A stretch of DNA of 64,000 nt from Opitutia bacterium (GTDB taxonomy: Bacteria > Verrucomicrobiota > Verrucomicrobiia > Opitutales > Opitutaceae). The stretch spans positions 62,001 through 126,000 of the forward strand of contig JACPPI010000001.1 of the NCBI GenBank assembly GCA_016190985.1, written 5' to 3'. Under the pieces are notes generated by a model. That model had not been told where the DNA came from. It did no database searches and saw only the letters and a list, made by a program, of their open reading frames with translations. A program made the translations under genes and the position numbers. Below are positions 41,728-50,232 of this stretch, one piece after another. Positions within the stretch are counted from its first letter, which is position 1, and every line of letters starts with the position of its first letter.

Positions 41728-44622
41728 ATGGACGCGGCGACGCACATCCACATCAAGGGCGCAAGGGAGCACAACCTGCGGGACCTGGAGCTGCGCATCC
41801 CGCGCGGCAAGCTCGTCGTGCTCACCGGCCCGAGCGGCTCGGGCAAGTCCTCGCTCGCCTTCGACACCATCTACGCCGAGGGCTACCGCAAATACATGGA
41901 AAGCCTCTCGGCGTCCGCGCGCCAGGTGCTCGACCAGCTCAGGCGGCCCGATGTCGACTTCATCCACGGGCTCTCCCCGGTGCTGGCCATCGAGCAGCGC
42001 ACGGGCGGCGGCTCGCCCCGCAGCACCGTGGCCACCGTCACCGAGGTGGCGGACTACGCGCGGCTGCTCTGGGCGCTGTGCGGCGAGCAACGCTGCCCGA
42101 AGGACGGCGGCCGCGTGGAGAAGCGCTCGCTCGACGACTGCCTCAACCAGCTCTTCCGCGACGCCCCGGGCGAGCGCGCCATCATCCTCGCGCCGTGGAT
42201 GACGGCCAGGCCGGCGGTGCTGCGCGACGAGCTGCCGCGCCTGCGGCAGCGGGGCTTCCAGCGCGTGCGCCTCGCCGGCGAGATCAAATCGCTGGAGGAG
42301 CCGAAGCTCCTGCCCAGCGGCCCGGCGGAGATCGTGGTCGAGATTGTCGTCGACCGCGTGCAGGTCGCCGCCGAGCAGCGCAGCCGGCTGGCCGACTCGC
42401 TCGAGCTGGCCTTCCGCGAGGGCGGCAACCGCGCCCTCGTGCTCGCCCAAAAGGGACCCGACGCGCCGTGGCGCGAGATCCACCTCAGCCAGAGCCTGGG
42501 CTGCGCGACTTGCGGCGACGTCTTTGACCCGCTCACGCCGCGGCATTTCTCCTTCAACCACGCCGAGGGCGCCTGCGAGACCTGCGGCGGCCTCGGCCGG
42601 CAGATGACGTTCAGCGAGGAACTGATCGTGCCCAAGCCGGAGAAATCCGTGCGCGAAGGCGCCATCAAGCCGTGGCGCATCGGCGGGCGGAACCTCATCA
42701 TCCGCCACAGCTCCATCCTCAAGCAGCTCGCGGAACAGTTGCCCTACGACCCGGAGACGCCCTGGCAGGATCTGCCGGCGGAAACGCGGCACGCACTCCT
42801 GCACGGCGCGGGCGAGCGCCTGTTCAGTTTCCGGGTGCGGCGCACGCAGAAGGCCGAGCTTCGGCCGTTCCCCGGTGTCATCGCGCTGCTCGAGGCCAGC
42901 CGCCGCGAGACGCGCAGCGACGGGTTCCGCGCCCGTCTGGCGACCTTCATGACCAGCGGCGGCTGCCCGGCCTGCCACGGCCTGCGGCTCAACGCCCGCA
43001 GCGCGGCGGTGCGCCTTGGTGCAGGGTCGGCGCTTGCGCCGACCTCAGGCAAGGTCGCCGCAAGCGCCGACCCTACAGGGATCGGTTTCGCGCAATTCAT
43101 GGCGCTCGATATCAGCCGCGCGCTGGAATTCATGCGCTCGCTTCCTGCGGTGTTGCCCGCGACCGACGCCGTGCGCGAGGTGCTCGACGGTGTGACGCAG
43201 CGCCTGCATTTTCTGAACGAGACGGGCCTGGGCTACCTGACCCTCGATCGTGAATACACGACTCTCTCCGGTGGCGAGGCCCAGCGCGTGCGGCTGGCGA
43301 CTCAGCTCGGCATGGGGTTGGTCGGCGTCATCTACGTGCTCGACGAGCCGAGCATCGGGCTGCATCCGCACGACAACCGGCGGCTCCTTGCCACCCTGCG
43401 CGAGCTGCGCGACCGCGGCAACACGGTGCTCGTCGTCGAGCACGACGCCGACACGATCCGCATCGCCGACGAACTGATCGAACTCGGGCCCGGGGCGGGC
43501 ACCGAGGGCGGCGAGATCCTTTTTCACGGGTCGCCGGCGGAGTGCGCCAAGCTTCCGGCGTCGGCCTCGCGCACCGGCCCTTACCTGGCCGGCAAGCTCG
43601 GCGTGGTGAAGGACGGCAAGGCCAGGGAGTCCGATGGACGCTGGCTGACGCTCAAGGGCGCCAGCGAACACAACCTGAAGAACGTCGAGGCGAAGTTTCC
43701 CGTCGGCCTGCTGACCTGCGTCACCGGTGTTTCGGGTTCGGGCAAAAGCTCGCTCGTGAACGACGTCCTCGCCACGGCCGCCACGCGAAAACTGAACGGC
43801 GCCAAGACGCTGCCGGGCCGGCATCGCGGCCTCACGGGGCTGGAGCATTTCGAGAAAGCCGTGGTGGTGGACCAGGAACCCATTGGCCGCAGCCCGCGTT
43901 CCAATCCGGCGAGCTACGTCGGCCTGCTCGACCTGCTGCGCGATCTGTTCGCCAAGCTGCCGCTGGCCAAGGTGCGCGGCTACAAGGCGAACCGCTTCAG
44001 CTTCAATGTGCGCGGCGGACGCTGCGAGCGCTGCCAGGGCGACGGCCAGATCCGGCTCGACATGCAGTTCATGGCCGACGCCTACGCGCCGTGTCCGAGC
44101 TGCGACGGCCGGCGCTTCAACCGCGAGACGCTCGAGGTGCGTTTTCACGGCAAAAGCATTGCCGACGTGCTCGCGCTCACCGTGCGCGAGGCGATGGAGC
44201 TGTTCCGCGCCGTGCCGCGCATCCTGGAGAAGCTGGCGACGCTCGACGCGGTCGGCCTCGGCTACCTGCAACTCGGCCAGTCGGCCACCACGCTCTCCGG
44301 CGGCGAGGCCCAGCGCATCAAGCTCTCGCTCGAACTCAGCAAGCGGGAGCAAGGGACCACGCTCTACATCCTCGACGAGCCGACGACCGGCCTGCACTGG
44401 ACCGACATCCAGCGTCTGATGGACCTGCTCTTCAAGCTGCGCGACGCGGGCAACACGCTGGTCGTCATCGAGCACAACCTCGACGTCATCCGCCTGGCCG
44501 ACTGGGTCATCGACCTCGGCCCCGGCGGCGGGCCCGACGGGGGCGAAATCGTCTATGCCGGGCCGGTGGCGGGGATGGGCGGTGAGCCACGCTCGCTGAC
44601 CGGGCGGGCGCTGAATGGGTAG
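41728..44622 (+). CDS. uvrA: UvrA excinuclease subunit with in-frame repeat insertion
   Basis: 964 residues with two ABC ATPase modules: Walker [10 protein letters not shown] (residues 34-42) and [15 protein letters not shown], signature [16 protein letters not shown] and [16 protein letters not shown], Walker [17 protein letters not shown] and [15 protein letters not shown], plus zinc-finger cysteines ([38 protein letters not shown]). Recognises bulky DNA lesions with UvrB. Residues 432-451 are encoded by a palindromic repeat (43021-43080). The [20 protein letters not shown] segment differs from canonical UvrA (IDQKTT), so this may be a second, UvrA-like paralogue. The stop TAG belongs to another repeat. 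Confidence 0.93.
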   Translation: MDAATHIHIKGAREHNLRDLELRIPRGKLVVLTGPSGSGKSSLAFDTIYAEGYRKYMESLSASARQVLDQLRRPDVDFIHGLSPVLAIEQRTGGGSPRSTVATVTEVADYARLLWALCGEQRCPKDGGRVEKRSLDDCLNQLFRDAPGERAIILAPWMTARPAVLRDELPRLRQRGFQRVRLAGEIKSLEEPKLLPSGPAEIVVEIVVDRVQVAAEQRSRLADSLELAFREGGNRALVLAQKGPDAPWREIHLSQSLGCATCGDVFDPLTPRHFSFNHAEGACETCGGLGRQMTFSEELIVPKPEKSVREGAIKPWRIGGRNLIIRHSSILKQLAEQLPYDPETPWQDLPAETRHALLHGAGERLFSFRVRRTQKAELRPFPGVIALLEASRRETRSDGFRARLATFMTSGGCPACHGLRLNARSAAVRLGAGSALAPTSGKVAASADPTGIGFAQFMALDISRALEFMRSLPAVLPATDAVREVLDGVTQRLHFLNETGLGYLTLDREYTTLSGGEAQRVRLATQLGMGLVGVIYVLDEPSIGLHPHDNRRLLATLRELRDRGNTVLVVEHDADTIRIADELIELGPGAGTEGGEILFHGSPAECAKLPASASRTGPYLAGKLGVVKDGKARESDGRWLTLKGASEHNLKNVEAKFPVGLLTCVTGVSGSGKSSLVNDVLATAATRKLNGAKTLPGRHRGLTGLEHFEKAVVVDQEPIGRSPRSNPASYVGLLDLLRDLFAKLPLAKVRGYKANRFSFNVRGGRCERCQGDGQIRLDMQFMADAYAPCPSCDGRRFNRETLEVRFHGKSIADVLALTVREAMELFRAVPRILEKLATLDAVGLGYLQLGQSATTLSGGEAQRIKLSLELSKREQGTTLYILDEPTTGLHWTDIQRLMDLLFKLRDAGNTLVVIEHNLDVIRLADWVIDLGPGGGPDGGEIVYAGPVAGMGGEPRSLTGRALNG
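43021..43080. repeat. Palindromic repeat inside uvrA (GGGTCGGCGCTTGCG)
   Basis: Left arm GGGTCGGCGCTTGCG (43024-43038) and right arm CGCAAGCGCCGACCC (43059-43073) are perfect 15-base inverse complements. The inserted segment is exactly 60 bases long, keeps the frame and encodes [20 protein letters not shown]. Removing it rejoins the normal UvrA sequence AVRLG-IGFAQF. Confidence 0.9.
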
Positions 44623-44686
44623 GTGGCGTGCTCACACGCCACGCGCCGCAGGCGCACCAGCGTTGCGCGCGAGCCCGCAACCTGCA
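44619..44686. repeat. Palindromic repeat, family J
   Basis: Starts GTAGGTGGCGTGCTCACACG, followed by GGCGCACCAGCGTTGCGCGC and ending GCCCGCAACCTGCA. Same family as 2759-2806. Its first bases provide the uvrA stop codon. Confidence 0.75.
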
Positions 44687-44768
44687 GCGAGAGGGGCGAA
44701 TCCCCTGCAACTTTGGCAGGGTCTGCGGTGTGCTGGGGTATCGGCAACGATCCTCAATCCCATCCCCC

Positions 44769-45350
44769 ATGAAAAACCTGATTCCTTCCTCCCTCGCCGC
44801 CGCGACTCTGTCGCTGGCGTTGCTTGCCTCCTCCCGCGCCGCTGAAATCGAAGTCGGCGCCATCGACATCGGCCAGCTCATGCCCTCCGCCAAGGGCCAG
44901 TTTGTCGAGGTCAACATCTCGCCGGCCATGCTCAAGTTCGCCGCCCGCATCGCGGCCCGGCAGGAGCCCGAGGCCGCCGAGATGATCCGCAATCTCAAGA
45001 GCATCCGCGTCAACGTCGTCGGTCTGGACGACTCCAACCGCGCGGCCACCGTCGAGAAGATCGAGGCGGTCCGCCGCAAGCTGGAGTCCGAGGGCTGGAC
45101 GAAGATGGTCACCGTGCGCGAGAAGAACGACGGCGACAATGTCGACGTCCACGTCAAGCAGCACGGCGAGGAGGCCATCGACGGCCTGGTCGTCACCGTG
45201 ATCGACCGCAAGGGCGAGGCCGTTTTCGTGAACATCGTCGGCACCATCAATGCTGACCAGATCGCCAAGATCGCCGACAAGTTCGACATCGAGCCCCTGC
45301 GCAAAGTGCATCTGAAGATCGATGCCAAGAAGAAGGACAAGGAAGTTTGA
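44769..45350 (+). CDS. DUF4252-like exported protein
   Basis: 193 residues with a signal peptide (LIPSSLAAATLSLALLASSR) and an alpha/beta domain (KGQFVEVNISPAMLKFAARI, NLKSIRVNVVGLDDSNRAAT, EGWTKMVTVREKNDGDNVDV, GLVVTVIDRKGEAVFVNIVG, TINADQIAKIADKFDIEPLR). Layout matches DUF4252, known from Bacteroidetes and Verrucomicrobia with no known function. A membrane-anchored relative follows at 45459, separated by a palindromic repeat. Such genes often sit with ECF sigma factors, though none is next to it here. Confidence 0.7.
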   Translation: MKNLIPSSLAAATLSLALLASSRAAEIEVGAIDIGQLMPSAKGQFVEVNISPAMLKFAARIAARQEPEAAEMIRNLKSIRVNVVGLDDSNRAATVEKIEAVRRKLESEGWTKMVTVREKNDGDNVDVHVKQHGEEAIDGLVVTVIDRKGEAVFVNIVGTINADQIAKIADKFDIEPLRKVHLKIDAKKKDKEV

Positions 45351-45364
45351 TTCTGGATTCCAAA

Positions 45365-45435
45365 GGTGGGAGCGGCTTTACGCCGCGACATAGGATGACC
45401 GCAGCGAAAAGTCGGGGCATAAAGCCCCTCCCACC
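45365..45435. repeat. Palindromic repeat, family A
   Basis: Ends GGTGGGAG and CTCCCACC, with inner GCGGC-TTTAC-GCCGC and GGGGC-ATAAA-GCCCC hairpins. It matches the copy inserted in the M29 aminopeptidase gene, including the GTCGGGGC and AAAGCCCCTCC segments. Confidence 0.85.
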
Positions 45436-45458
45436 CAAAAATCTAGCCAACCCTTTCC

Positions 45459-46085
45459 ATGAACGCCACTCCTCAAATCCCCGCGCCCCGCCGCCATGTC
45501 TGGCGGTGGGTGCTGCTTGGCGCCGGTCTCTGCCTGACACCATTTCTGCTCCTCGGCATCGCGGCCATCAGCTACCTGACCCTCGATCGCGACGTGCGGG
45601 TGCTGCGCCAGCACGTGATGGCCGCGACCGGCGCCCAGTGGCACACCAAGGTCCAGATGAGTGTCGGCGGCTTTACCCTCGGGGCAATCCGGCAGGGCCT
45701 GCGTTTCGTCCATCAACCCAACATTGAAGACGCCCGGCTCGCCCTACGCGCCGTCCGGCATGCCAGCGTCGGCGTCTACGAACGAACCTCGGGTGGCACC
45801 AACAATTCGCGCGAGCAGCTTTTCACCGAAACCGACCGCGCCATGCAGAAGCGCGGCTGGACCCGGCTGGTTGGCGTGGCCGACAGGCAGGAGAGCGTCC
45901 TCGTCTATGTGCAGGAGAAGCTCGACGAGGACGAGCCGATCGAAATCTGTGTCGCCGTGGTGAACGGCAAGGAAATGGTCGTGGCCTCCACCACCATCGA
46001 CGCCGCGGCGCTGGGCGAATTGGTCGCCAGGCACGCCGGCGACGACATCAAGGGCCACCTGCGCTTCGCGAAGCTGAAGATGTGA
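45459..46085 (+). CDS. Membrane-anchored protein related to the DUF4252-like neighbour
   Basis: 208 residues: a membrane helix near the N-terminus (WVLLGAGLCLTPFLLLGIAA), then LTLGAIRQGLRFVHQPNIED and a domain (GWTRLVGVADRQESVLVYVQ, EICVAVVNGKEMVVASTTID, AALGELVARHAGDDIKGHLR) that parallels the C-terminal half of the upstream DUF4252-like protein block by block. I infer an old tandem duplication followed by change of membrane topology. Function unknown. Confidence 0.65.
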   Translation: MNATPQIPAPRRHVWRWVLLGAGLCLTPFLLLGIAAISYLTLDRDVRVLRQHVMAATGAQWHTKVQMSVGGFTLGAIRQGLRFVHQPNIEDARLALRAVRHASVGVYERTSGGTNNSREQLFTETDRAMQKRGWTRLVGVADRQESVLVYVQEKLDEDEPIEICVAVVNGKEMVVASTTIDAAALGELVARHAGDDIKGHLRFAKLKM

Positions 46086-46093
46086 TGGATCAA

Positions 46094-46150
46094 GGTGGAG
46101 CGGCTTGCCCTCAAGCCGCTCTCAGCGCGTTGAGGTCAACGCGCTCCACC
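46094..46150. repeat. Palindromic repeat (GGTGGAGCG)
   Basis: Perfect 9-base ends GGTGGAGCG and CGCTCCACC with an inner GCGGCTTGCCCTCAAGCCGC hairpin. Lies between the previous gene and dinB. Confidence 0.8.
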
Positions 46151-46198
46151 CATGACACGGGGTTGAATATCTAGCCGGGCCATGTCATCCGTGGCCTC

Positions 46199-47356
46199 AT
46201 GCCCGCCCTGCCTTTGATAGCGCACCTCGACGCCGACGCGTTCTTCGTGTCGTGCGAGCTGTCGATGAACCCGCAGCTTCGCGGCACCAAGTGCGCCGTG
46301 GGCGGCCGGGAGCGGGGCATCATCTCCTCGGCGAGCTACGAGGCCCGGGCCTGCGGCGTCTACACGCCGATGCCGACCAAGCTGGCCCTGAAGGTCTGCC
46401 CCGACCTGATCCTGCTGCCGCACACTTCCGGCATCTACAGCAAGAAGTCCCGTGAGATGTTCGACCTCTGCGAGGCCCTCACGCCGATCGTGCAGCGCAA
46501 CTCCATCGACGAGGGCTACCTCGACCTCGGACCCTGCGGCTTCAAGTCGGCGGCTGAAGTCGAAAAACGCGTCCGGGCCCTCCAGCAGCGCATCTGGGAC
46601 GACCTGCAGATTCCCACCTCGCTCGGCATCGCCGCCAACAAGCTCGTGTCGGCCATCGCCAGCAAGGCCCGCAAGCCGCGCGGCTTCACCGTGGTCCTGC
46701 CGGGTGACGAGGCCGCGTTTCTGGCGCCGCTGAAGGTCAGCGTCATTCCCGGCATCGGCAAGAAGAGCGAGGAGCGGCTGGCCGCCGTCGGCATCAGTCT
46801 GGTGGGCGACATTCTCATCCGCTCCGAATCGGAACTGAAGAGCCTCTTCGGCAGCGGCTGGGAGGAGATGCTGCGCACCGCGCGCGGCGAGGACGACCGG
46901 CCGGTGCACACCGACCACGAGGACGCGAAGTCCTATTCGGTGCAGGAAACCTTCAACGCGGACATCGGGGGTTTCGCCGAGATCGAGCGCATCGCCAAGC
47001 GGATGATCGACGAGCTGATGCCCGCCATCCGCGCCGACGGGAAGCGGGTGAAGACCATGACGGTGAAGGTGCGCTATCCCGGCATGGAGGACAGCTCGAC
47101 GGGCCGCAGCCTGGCCGAGGCGACCGACCTGGAGGCGCCGTTTTACCCGCTGGTGCAGCCGTTGCTGAAGGCAGCGTGGACCAAGCGCCGGCCGCTGCGG
47201 CTGGTCAGCGTGCGCTTCTCCGGGGTGGAGGAGAAGGGCGGTCAGTTGGAGATGTTCGGCCAGACCGATGAGAAGAAACGCCGGCTGGCGGCGGTGCTGG
47301 ACCGGCTCAATGACCAAGGCAAGAAGGGCGTCGTCCGCCACGGGCATCAGATTTAG
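46199..47356 (+). CDS. dinB: DNA polymerase IV (Y family)
   Basis: 385 residues. Translesion polymerase. Metal site residues are seen in HLDADAFFVSCE (Asp11) and NSIDEGYLDL (Asp104, Glu105); relatives have EAYLD at the latter place. ASYEARACGVYTPMPTKLAL is the finger segment, and VSVIPGIGKKSEERLAAVGI is the helix-hairpin-helix. The tail ends with QLEMFGQTDEKKRRLAAVLD, which carries the QLxMF-type clamp-binding motif. Normal length. Single gene. Confidence 0.95.
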   Translation: MPALPLIAHLDADAFFVSCELSMNPQLRGTKCAVGGRERGIISSASYEARACGVYTPMPTKLALKVCPDLILLPHTSGIYSKKSREMFDLCEALTPIVQRNSIDEGYLDLGPCGFKSAAEVEKRVRALQQRIWDDLQIPTSLGIAANKLVSAIASKARKPRGFTVVLPGDEAAFLAPLKVSVIPGIGKKSEERLAAVGISLVGDILIRSESELKSLFGSGWEEMLRTARGEDDRPVHTDHEDAKSYSVQETFNADIGGFAEIERIAKRMIDELMPAIRADGKRVKTMTVKVRYPGMEDSSTGRSLAEATDLEAPFYPLVQPLLKAAWTKRRPLRLVSVRFSGVEEKGGQLEMFGQTDEKKRRLAAVLDRLNDQGKKGVVRHGHQI

Positions 47357-47365
47357 TAATCAGGA

Positions 47366-47434
47366 AACCACGAATGGACACGAATAGACACTAAGGGCTT
47401 GGTCATTCGGGTGAATTCGTGTCCATTCGTGGTT
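47366..47434. repeat. Inverted repeat, family E, 20-bp perfect arms
   Basis: Left arm AACCACGAATGGACACGAAT (47366-47385) is exactly complementary to the right arm at 47415-47434. It ends 3 bases before the start codon of the next gene, so it could form a hairpin that hides the ribosome binding region. Confidence 0.9.
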
Positions 47435-47436
47435 CA

Positions 47437-48234
47437 ATGTCTCAAGGGGAAATAGATTCACGCATCGTTGTCGCCAAGCAGGCCGTCCTGGCCGAGACGG
47501 CGCTGCTGCACGCGGAATTCGGCCGGGCCAAGACCGAGATCAAGGCCGACGGCACCAAGGTCACGCCGGTGGACATCGCCATCTCGCAGCACCTGCAAGG
47601 CACCATCACATCGGCGTTTCCCACCGACCAGTTTTTCAGCGAGGAGCTGACGCCCGGCACGGCCGCCATCCCAGTCACGGCGCGCTTCTGCTGGGTGTGC
47701 GACCCGATCGACGGCACCAACAACTACATCAACGGCATCAGCTACTGCGCCGTCTCGCTCGGTCTGCTGGAGAACGGCGTGCCGGTCTATGGCGTCATCT
47801 ACGACCTGGCGAGGCGCGTTCTCATCCACGGCGGCCCCGGGCGCGGCGTGTGGGACGGCGACAAACGCGCTTCGGCCCGTAATGTCGCCCCGCACAACCA
47901 CAGCCTGATCGGGTTTCATTCCCCGGTGGAGAAGACATTTGCGGTGGAAGGCAAGAAGCTCATCGAGAATTTCAAGATCCGCGGTCTTGGCAGCAGCACG
48001 CTGCACCTGGCCTACGCGGCCATCGGCCTGCTCGACGGGGTGGTGGACCACAACAACAAGGTGTGGGACATCGCCGCCGCCGCCGCGCTGTTGGCGGAGG
48101 CCGGCATCGAGATCCGCTACCTGGAGAACCCGCCGTTCCCGCTGACGGAGTTCACCCTCAAGGCCAAACGCATCCAATACGCCGCCGGCAATCCGGCGAT
48201 GGTGGCAAAGCTGCGGGAAATCTTTGGGCGGTAA
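47437..48234 (+). CDS. Inositol monophosphatase family protein
   Basis: 265 residues of the Li+-sensitive, Mg2+-dependent phosphatase fold. Metal-binding motifs are FFSEEL, CWVCDPIDGTNNYINGISYC (DPIDGT) and NNKVWDIAAAAALLAEAGIE (WDIAA). Substrates in the family include inositol phosphates, fructose 1,6-bisphosphate and PAP; none can be chosen here. ATG at 47437; the upstream GTG in frame is part of a palindromic repeat. Confidence 0.9.
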   Translation: MSQGEIDSRIVVAKQAVLAETALLHAEFGRAKTEIKADGTKVTPVDIAISQHLQGTITSAFPTDQFFSEELTPGTAAIPVTARFCWVCDPIDGTNNYINGISYCAVSLGLLENGVPVYGVIYDLARRVLIHGGPGRGVWDGDKRASARNVAPHNHSLIGFHSPVEKTFAVEGKKLIENFKIRGLGSSTLHLAYAAIGLLDGVVDHNNKVWDIAAAAALLAEAGIEIRYLENPPFPLTEFTLKAKRIQYAAGNPAMVAKLREIFGR

Positions 48235-48346
48235 TCCTCCTCGAATTGAGCGTCAGCTCCGGCCTTGTCATGCTGAGCGAAAAGGCAGCCCGGCGTGACA
48301 TCGCCCGGCTTGACTGAGTCGCATGTTATGACATCTTAGCCGCATC

Positions 48347-48589
48347 ATGAGTGTCGAGCAGATGCAACAGGCTGTGGGCAAACTGCCGGAAATAGAGCGG
48401 CGGAAATTTGCCACTTGGTTGCTCGCCAAATATCCGCCGCGTTCCACCGGCGACTTGCTCTCCCGGGCAGAGGCCCAGGCCCGGCAGGGGAAATGGGTGC
48501 CTCAGCCTCCTGGCAAGGGCAATATTCCCACGGGCAAGGCTCTGGCCAAGGCCGTCGGACGGGCCAAGGCGCTCGGATTGACGCAGTAG
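48347..48589 (+). CDS. Small antitoxin-like protein
   Basis: 80 residues. The N-terminal MQQAVGKLPEIERRKFATWL helix resembles the opening of addiction-module components (leucine-rich, LPxxERxxLA). The remainder is basic and flexible (AQARQGKWVPQPPGKGNIPT). It precedes, by 6 bases, a 97-residue RelE/ParE-like frame, the usual type II toxin-antitoxin order. Supported only by pattern, not by a clear family match. Confidence 0.5.
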   Translation: MSVEQMQQAVGKLPEIERRKFATWLLAKYPPRSTGDLLSRAEAQARQGKWVPQPPGKGNIPTGKALAKAVGRAKALGLTQ

Positions 48590-48595
48590 CCGTTC

Positions 48596-48889
48596 GTGCC
48601 GACGCCCCGGACACTGGTTCACTCGGCGTGGTTCGATTACGCGGTCAACCGACTGGGTGGCGCCGAGGCGATGGATGAACTGCTCGGGCGCGAGCTTTAC
48701 CGGCTGGCGCTCTACGCCGACCTGGTGCCGGTGGCGGCCGGATGCGACGAGCTGAGAATCTACCGGACCGATCCCTTTCTGCGCGAGGACGGACACCTCA
48801 TCCGCGTTTGGATCTACTTCACTTTGCAGAAGGATGGCGCTGTGGCGCTACAGCACATCGAAGCCATCGAGGAGGACATGGAAACGTGA
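48596..48889 (+). CDS. RelE/ParE-like putative toxin
   Basis: 97 residues from GTG at 48596. Strand pattern LVPVAAGCDELRIYRTDPFL, HLIRVWIYFTLQKDGAVALQ and HIEAIEEDMET recalls the late strands of RelE/ParE toxins, but the usual catalytic residues cannot be placed with confidence. The start codon lies 6 bases after the upstream stop, suggesting translational coupling. Alternatively it is an uncharacterised pair of unknown role. Confidence 0.45.
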   Translation: MPTPRTLVHSAWFDYAVNRLGGAEAMDELLGRELYRLALYADLVPVAAGCDELRIYRTDPFLREDGHLIRVWIYFTLQKDGAVALQHIEAIEEDMET

Positions 48890-48920
48890 GCGCCCTACAG
48901 TAGGATCTCGTTCGTCTCTA

Positions 48921-48949
48921 TTGACGTTTCGCACTATGCCAGCGATAAA
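48921..48949 (+). promoter_or_regulatory. Candidate promoter of the DUF4468-like lipoprotein gene
   Basis: TTGACG at 48921-48926 and GATAAA at 48944-48949 with a 17-base spacer, in AT-rich sequence 11 bases before the ATG. If real, the mRNA would be almost leaderless. Confidence 0.35.
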
Positions 48950-48959
48950 AGATAAAACC

Positions 48960-49448
48960 ATGAAGCCAGCCAAACTCCCCATACTATTATCTGCATGTAT
49001 TGGCCTACTTTTCTCGGGCTGCATGACTACACCCGCCCCCGCTGACCAATCTGACTATGCTGGCTTTGAGTATGTGACAAATGTCGAAGGCCTGAAAAAA
49101 GATGCGCTGCATGAAGGCGTCAAACTATGGGTCGCTGAGAATTTCCGATCAGCCAAGCAAGTGATCGATTTCGAAAATAAAGATCAGGGCATAATTATCT
49201 GCAATGGCGTGATTCCAAACATCATTCTTGATACAGGAATGATCAAAATGCCGCAGCAGGCGGCCTTTAAGATGAAGGTTGAGGTCAAAGACGACAAAAT
49301 GCGCCTTGGTTTCTCTCAATATCAAATCGTAGGACGAACCAACGACAGCCTGTTTAAGGACGAGGTCGCTCAGATTAAAGCGCAGCTATCGAAGTTTGGC
49401 GATAGCATCGCCAGCTACTTGAAGAATCCGAAGGATAAAAATTTCTGA
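48960..49448 (+). CDS. DUF4468-like lipoprotein, low-GC
   Basis: 162 residues with a lipoprotein signal peptide (lipobox LLFSGC after LPILLSACIGLLFSG) and a DUF4468-like domain (FEYVTNVEGLKKDALHEGVK, LWVAENFRSAKQVIDFENKD, GIIICNGVIPNIILDTG, KMRLGFSQYQIVGRTNDSLF). Base composition is visibly lower in GC than all neighbours and codons such as AAA, ATA and TTT are common, which suggests acquisition by transfer. DUF4468 is commonest in Bacteroidetes. Function unknown. Confidence 0.65.
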   Translation: MKPAKLPILLSACIGLLFSGCMTTPAPADQSDYAGFEYVTNVEGLKKDALHEGVKLWVAENFRSAKQVIDFENKDQGIIICNGVIPNIILDTGMIKMPQQAAFKMKVEVKDDKMRLGFSQYQIVGRTNDSLFKDEVAQIKAQLSKFGDSIASYLKNPKDKNF

Positions 49449-49466
49449 CCGGATGGGTGCAGATCG

Positions 49467-49559
49467 TCACACCTGCTACGTCTGCAGCGGGACGGGGTCG
49501 AGGATCTTGGACTTCGGGAGCTTGGCGGTGAGCTGCTCCATGAACCAGGCGCGGGCGGG
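49467..49559 (-). pseudogene. Duplicated 3' fragment of the beta-CASP RNase gene
   Basis: 93 bases with 5 mismatches and no gaps to 50223-50315, the last 31 codons of the adjacent RNase gene (WFMEQLTAKLPKSKILDPVP). Same orientation. It lies on the far side of the DUF433/DUF5615 module, so the module is now flanked by a direct repeat of the RNase tail. Confidence 0.9.
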
Positions 49560-49587
49560 AAATCGTTGACTCGACAACAGCAGCTTC

Positions 49588-49842
49588 ATGGCCATTTTCC
49601 ATGGCATGGACTTCCCGGAACTCGACCGCATTACCATCGACCCCACTGTCATGGGCGGGAAGCCGTGCGTGCGCGGGATGCGGGTGACCGTCGGCATGAT
49701 CACCGGCCTGGTCGCCAGCGGGACACCCTTTGCGGAAATCCTCCGGCTCTATCCTTATCTTGAGGAGGCGGACATTCGCGCCGCACTGGCGTATGCCACC
49801 TGGCGCGCGGAAGAGCGCGACGTTCCCGTTACCGCCGGGTGA
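49588..49842 (+). CDS. DUF433 antitoxin-like protein
   Basis: 84 residues of the DUF433 family: DRITIDPTVMGGKPCVRGMR, VTVGMITGLVASGTPFAEIL, RLYPYLEEADIRAALAYATW. These winged-helix proteins are the antitoxin-like partners of DUF5615 PIN-like proteins. The stop overlaps the GTG start of the next gene (GTGA). ATG at 49588; ATG at 49606 is also possible. Confidence 0.88.
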   Translation: MAIFHGMDFPELDRITIDPTVMGGKPCVRGMRVTVGMITGLVASGTPFAEILRLYPYLEEADIRAALAYATWRAEERDVPVTAG

Positions 49843-50232
49843 AACTCCTGCTCGACATGAACCTGTCGCCGGACTGGGTTCCGGTCCTGGAAGCGGCGGG
49901 GGCATGAAGCGAGGCATTGGAGCAAGGTCGGCGCTTTCACGGCTCCTGATACCGTCATCATGGCGTGGGCGCGCGAAGCGGGATGCGTGGTGCTGACCCA
50001 GGATTTGGACTACGGCGCCCTGCTGTTCGCCACACAGGCCCGCGCGCCGAGTGTCGTGGTGCTCCGCACCGAGGACATTAGGCCGTCTGCCATCACGAAC
50101 CTTGTGCTGGCGGCGCTGCGGAAGGCGGAGGCCGATTTGCTCGCGGGCGCGCTCGTGACAGTGGATCCTCGCAAGGCACGGATCCGCACCTTGCCCTTAA
50201 AGCGGAAAAGCTCCGGGCCGGCTCACACCTGA
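49839..50232 (+). pseudogene. DUF5615 PIN-like toxin, frameshifted
   Basis: GTG at 49839 opens MKLLLDMNLSPDWVPVLEAA, the typical DUF5615 start with the PIN-like aspartate, but the frame ends at TGA 49905-49907. In the +2 frame it continues GHEARHWSKVGAFTAPDTVI then MAWAREAGCVVLTQDLDYGA to 50232 as the normal C-terminal part. The break is a run of five G at 49898-49902 where four would keep the frame. Loss of the toxin with an intact antitoxin is a plausible neutral outcome; a homopolymer sequencing error or programmed slippage are alternatives. The 3' end overlaps the RNase gene by 10 bases. Confidence 0.82.

Noticed and set aside
48259-48310. Further family B element (TTGTCATGCTGAGCG)
   Set aside because: Only one arm resembles the family and no convincing partner arm is present.
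49476-49703. Minus-strand frame ending in the RNase-like peptide
   Set aside because: Only the last 30 codons resemble the RNase, and they come from the duplicated fragment. The rest is antisense to the DUF433 gene.
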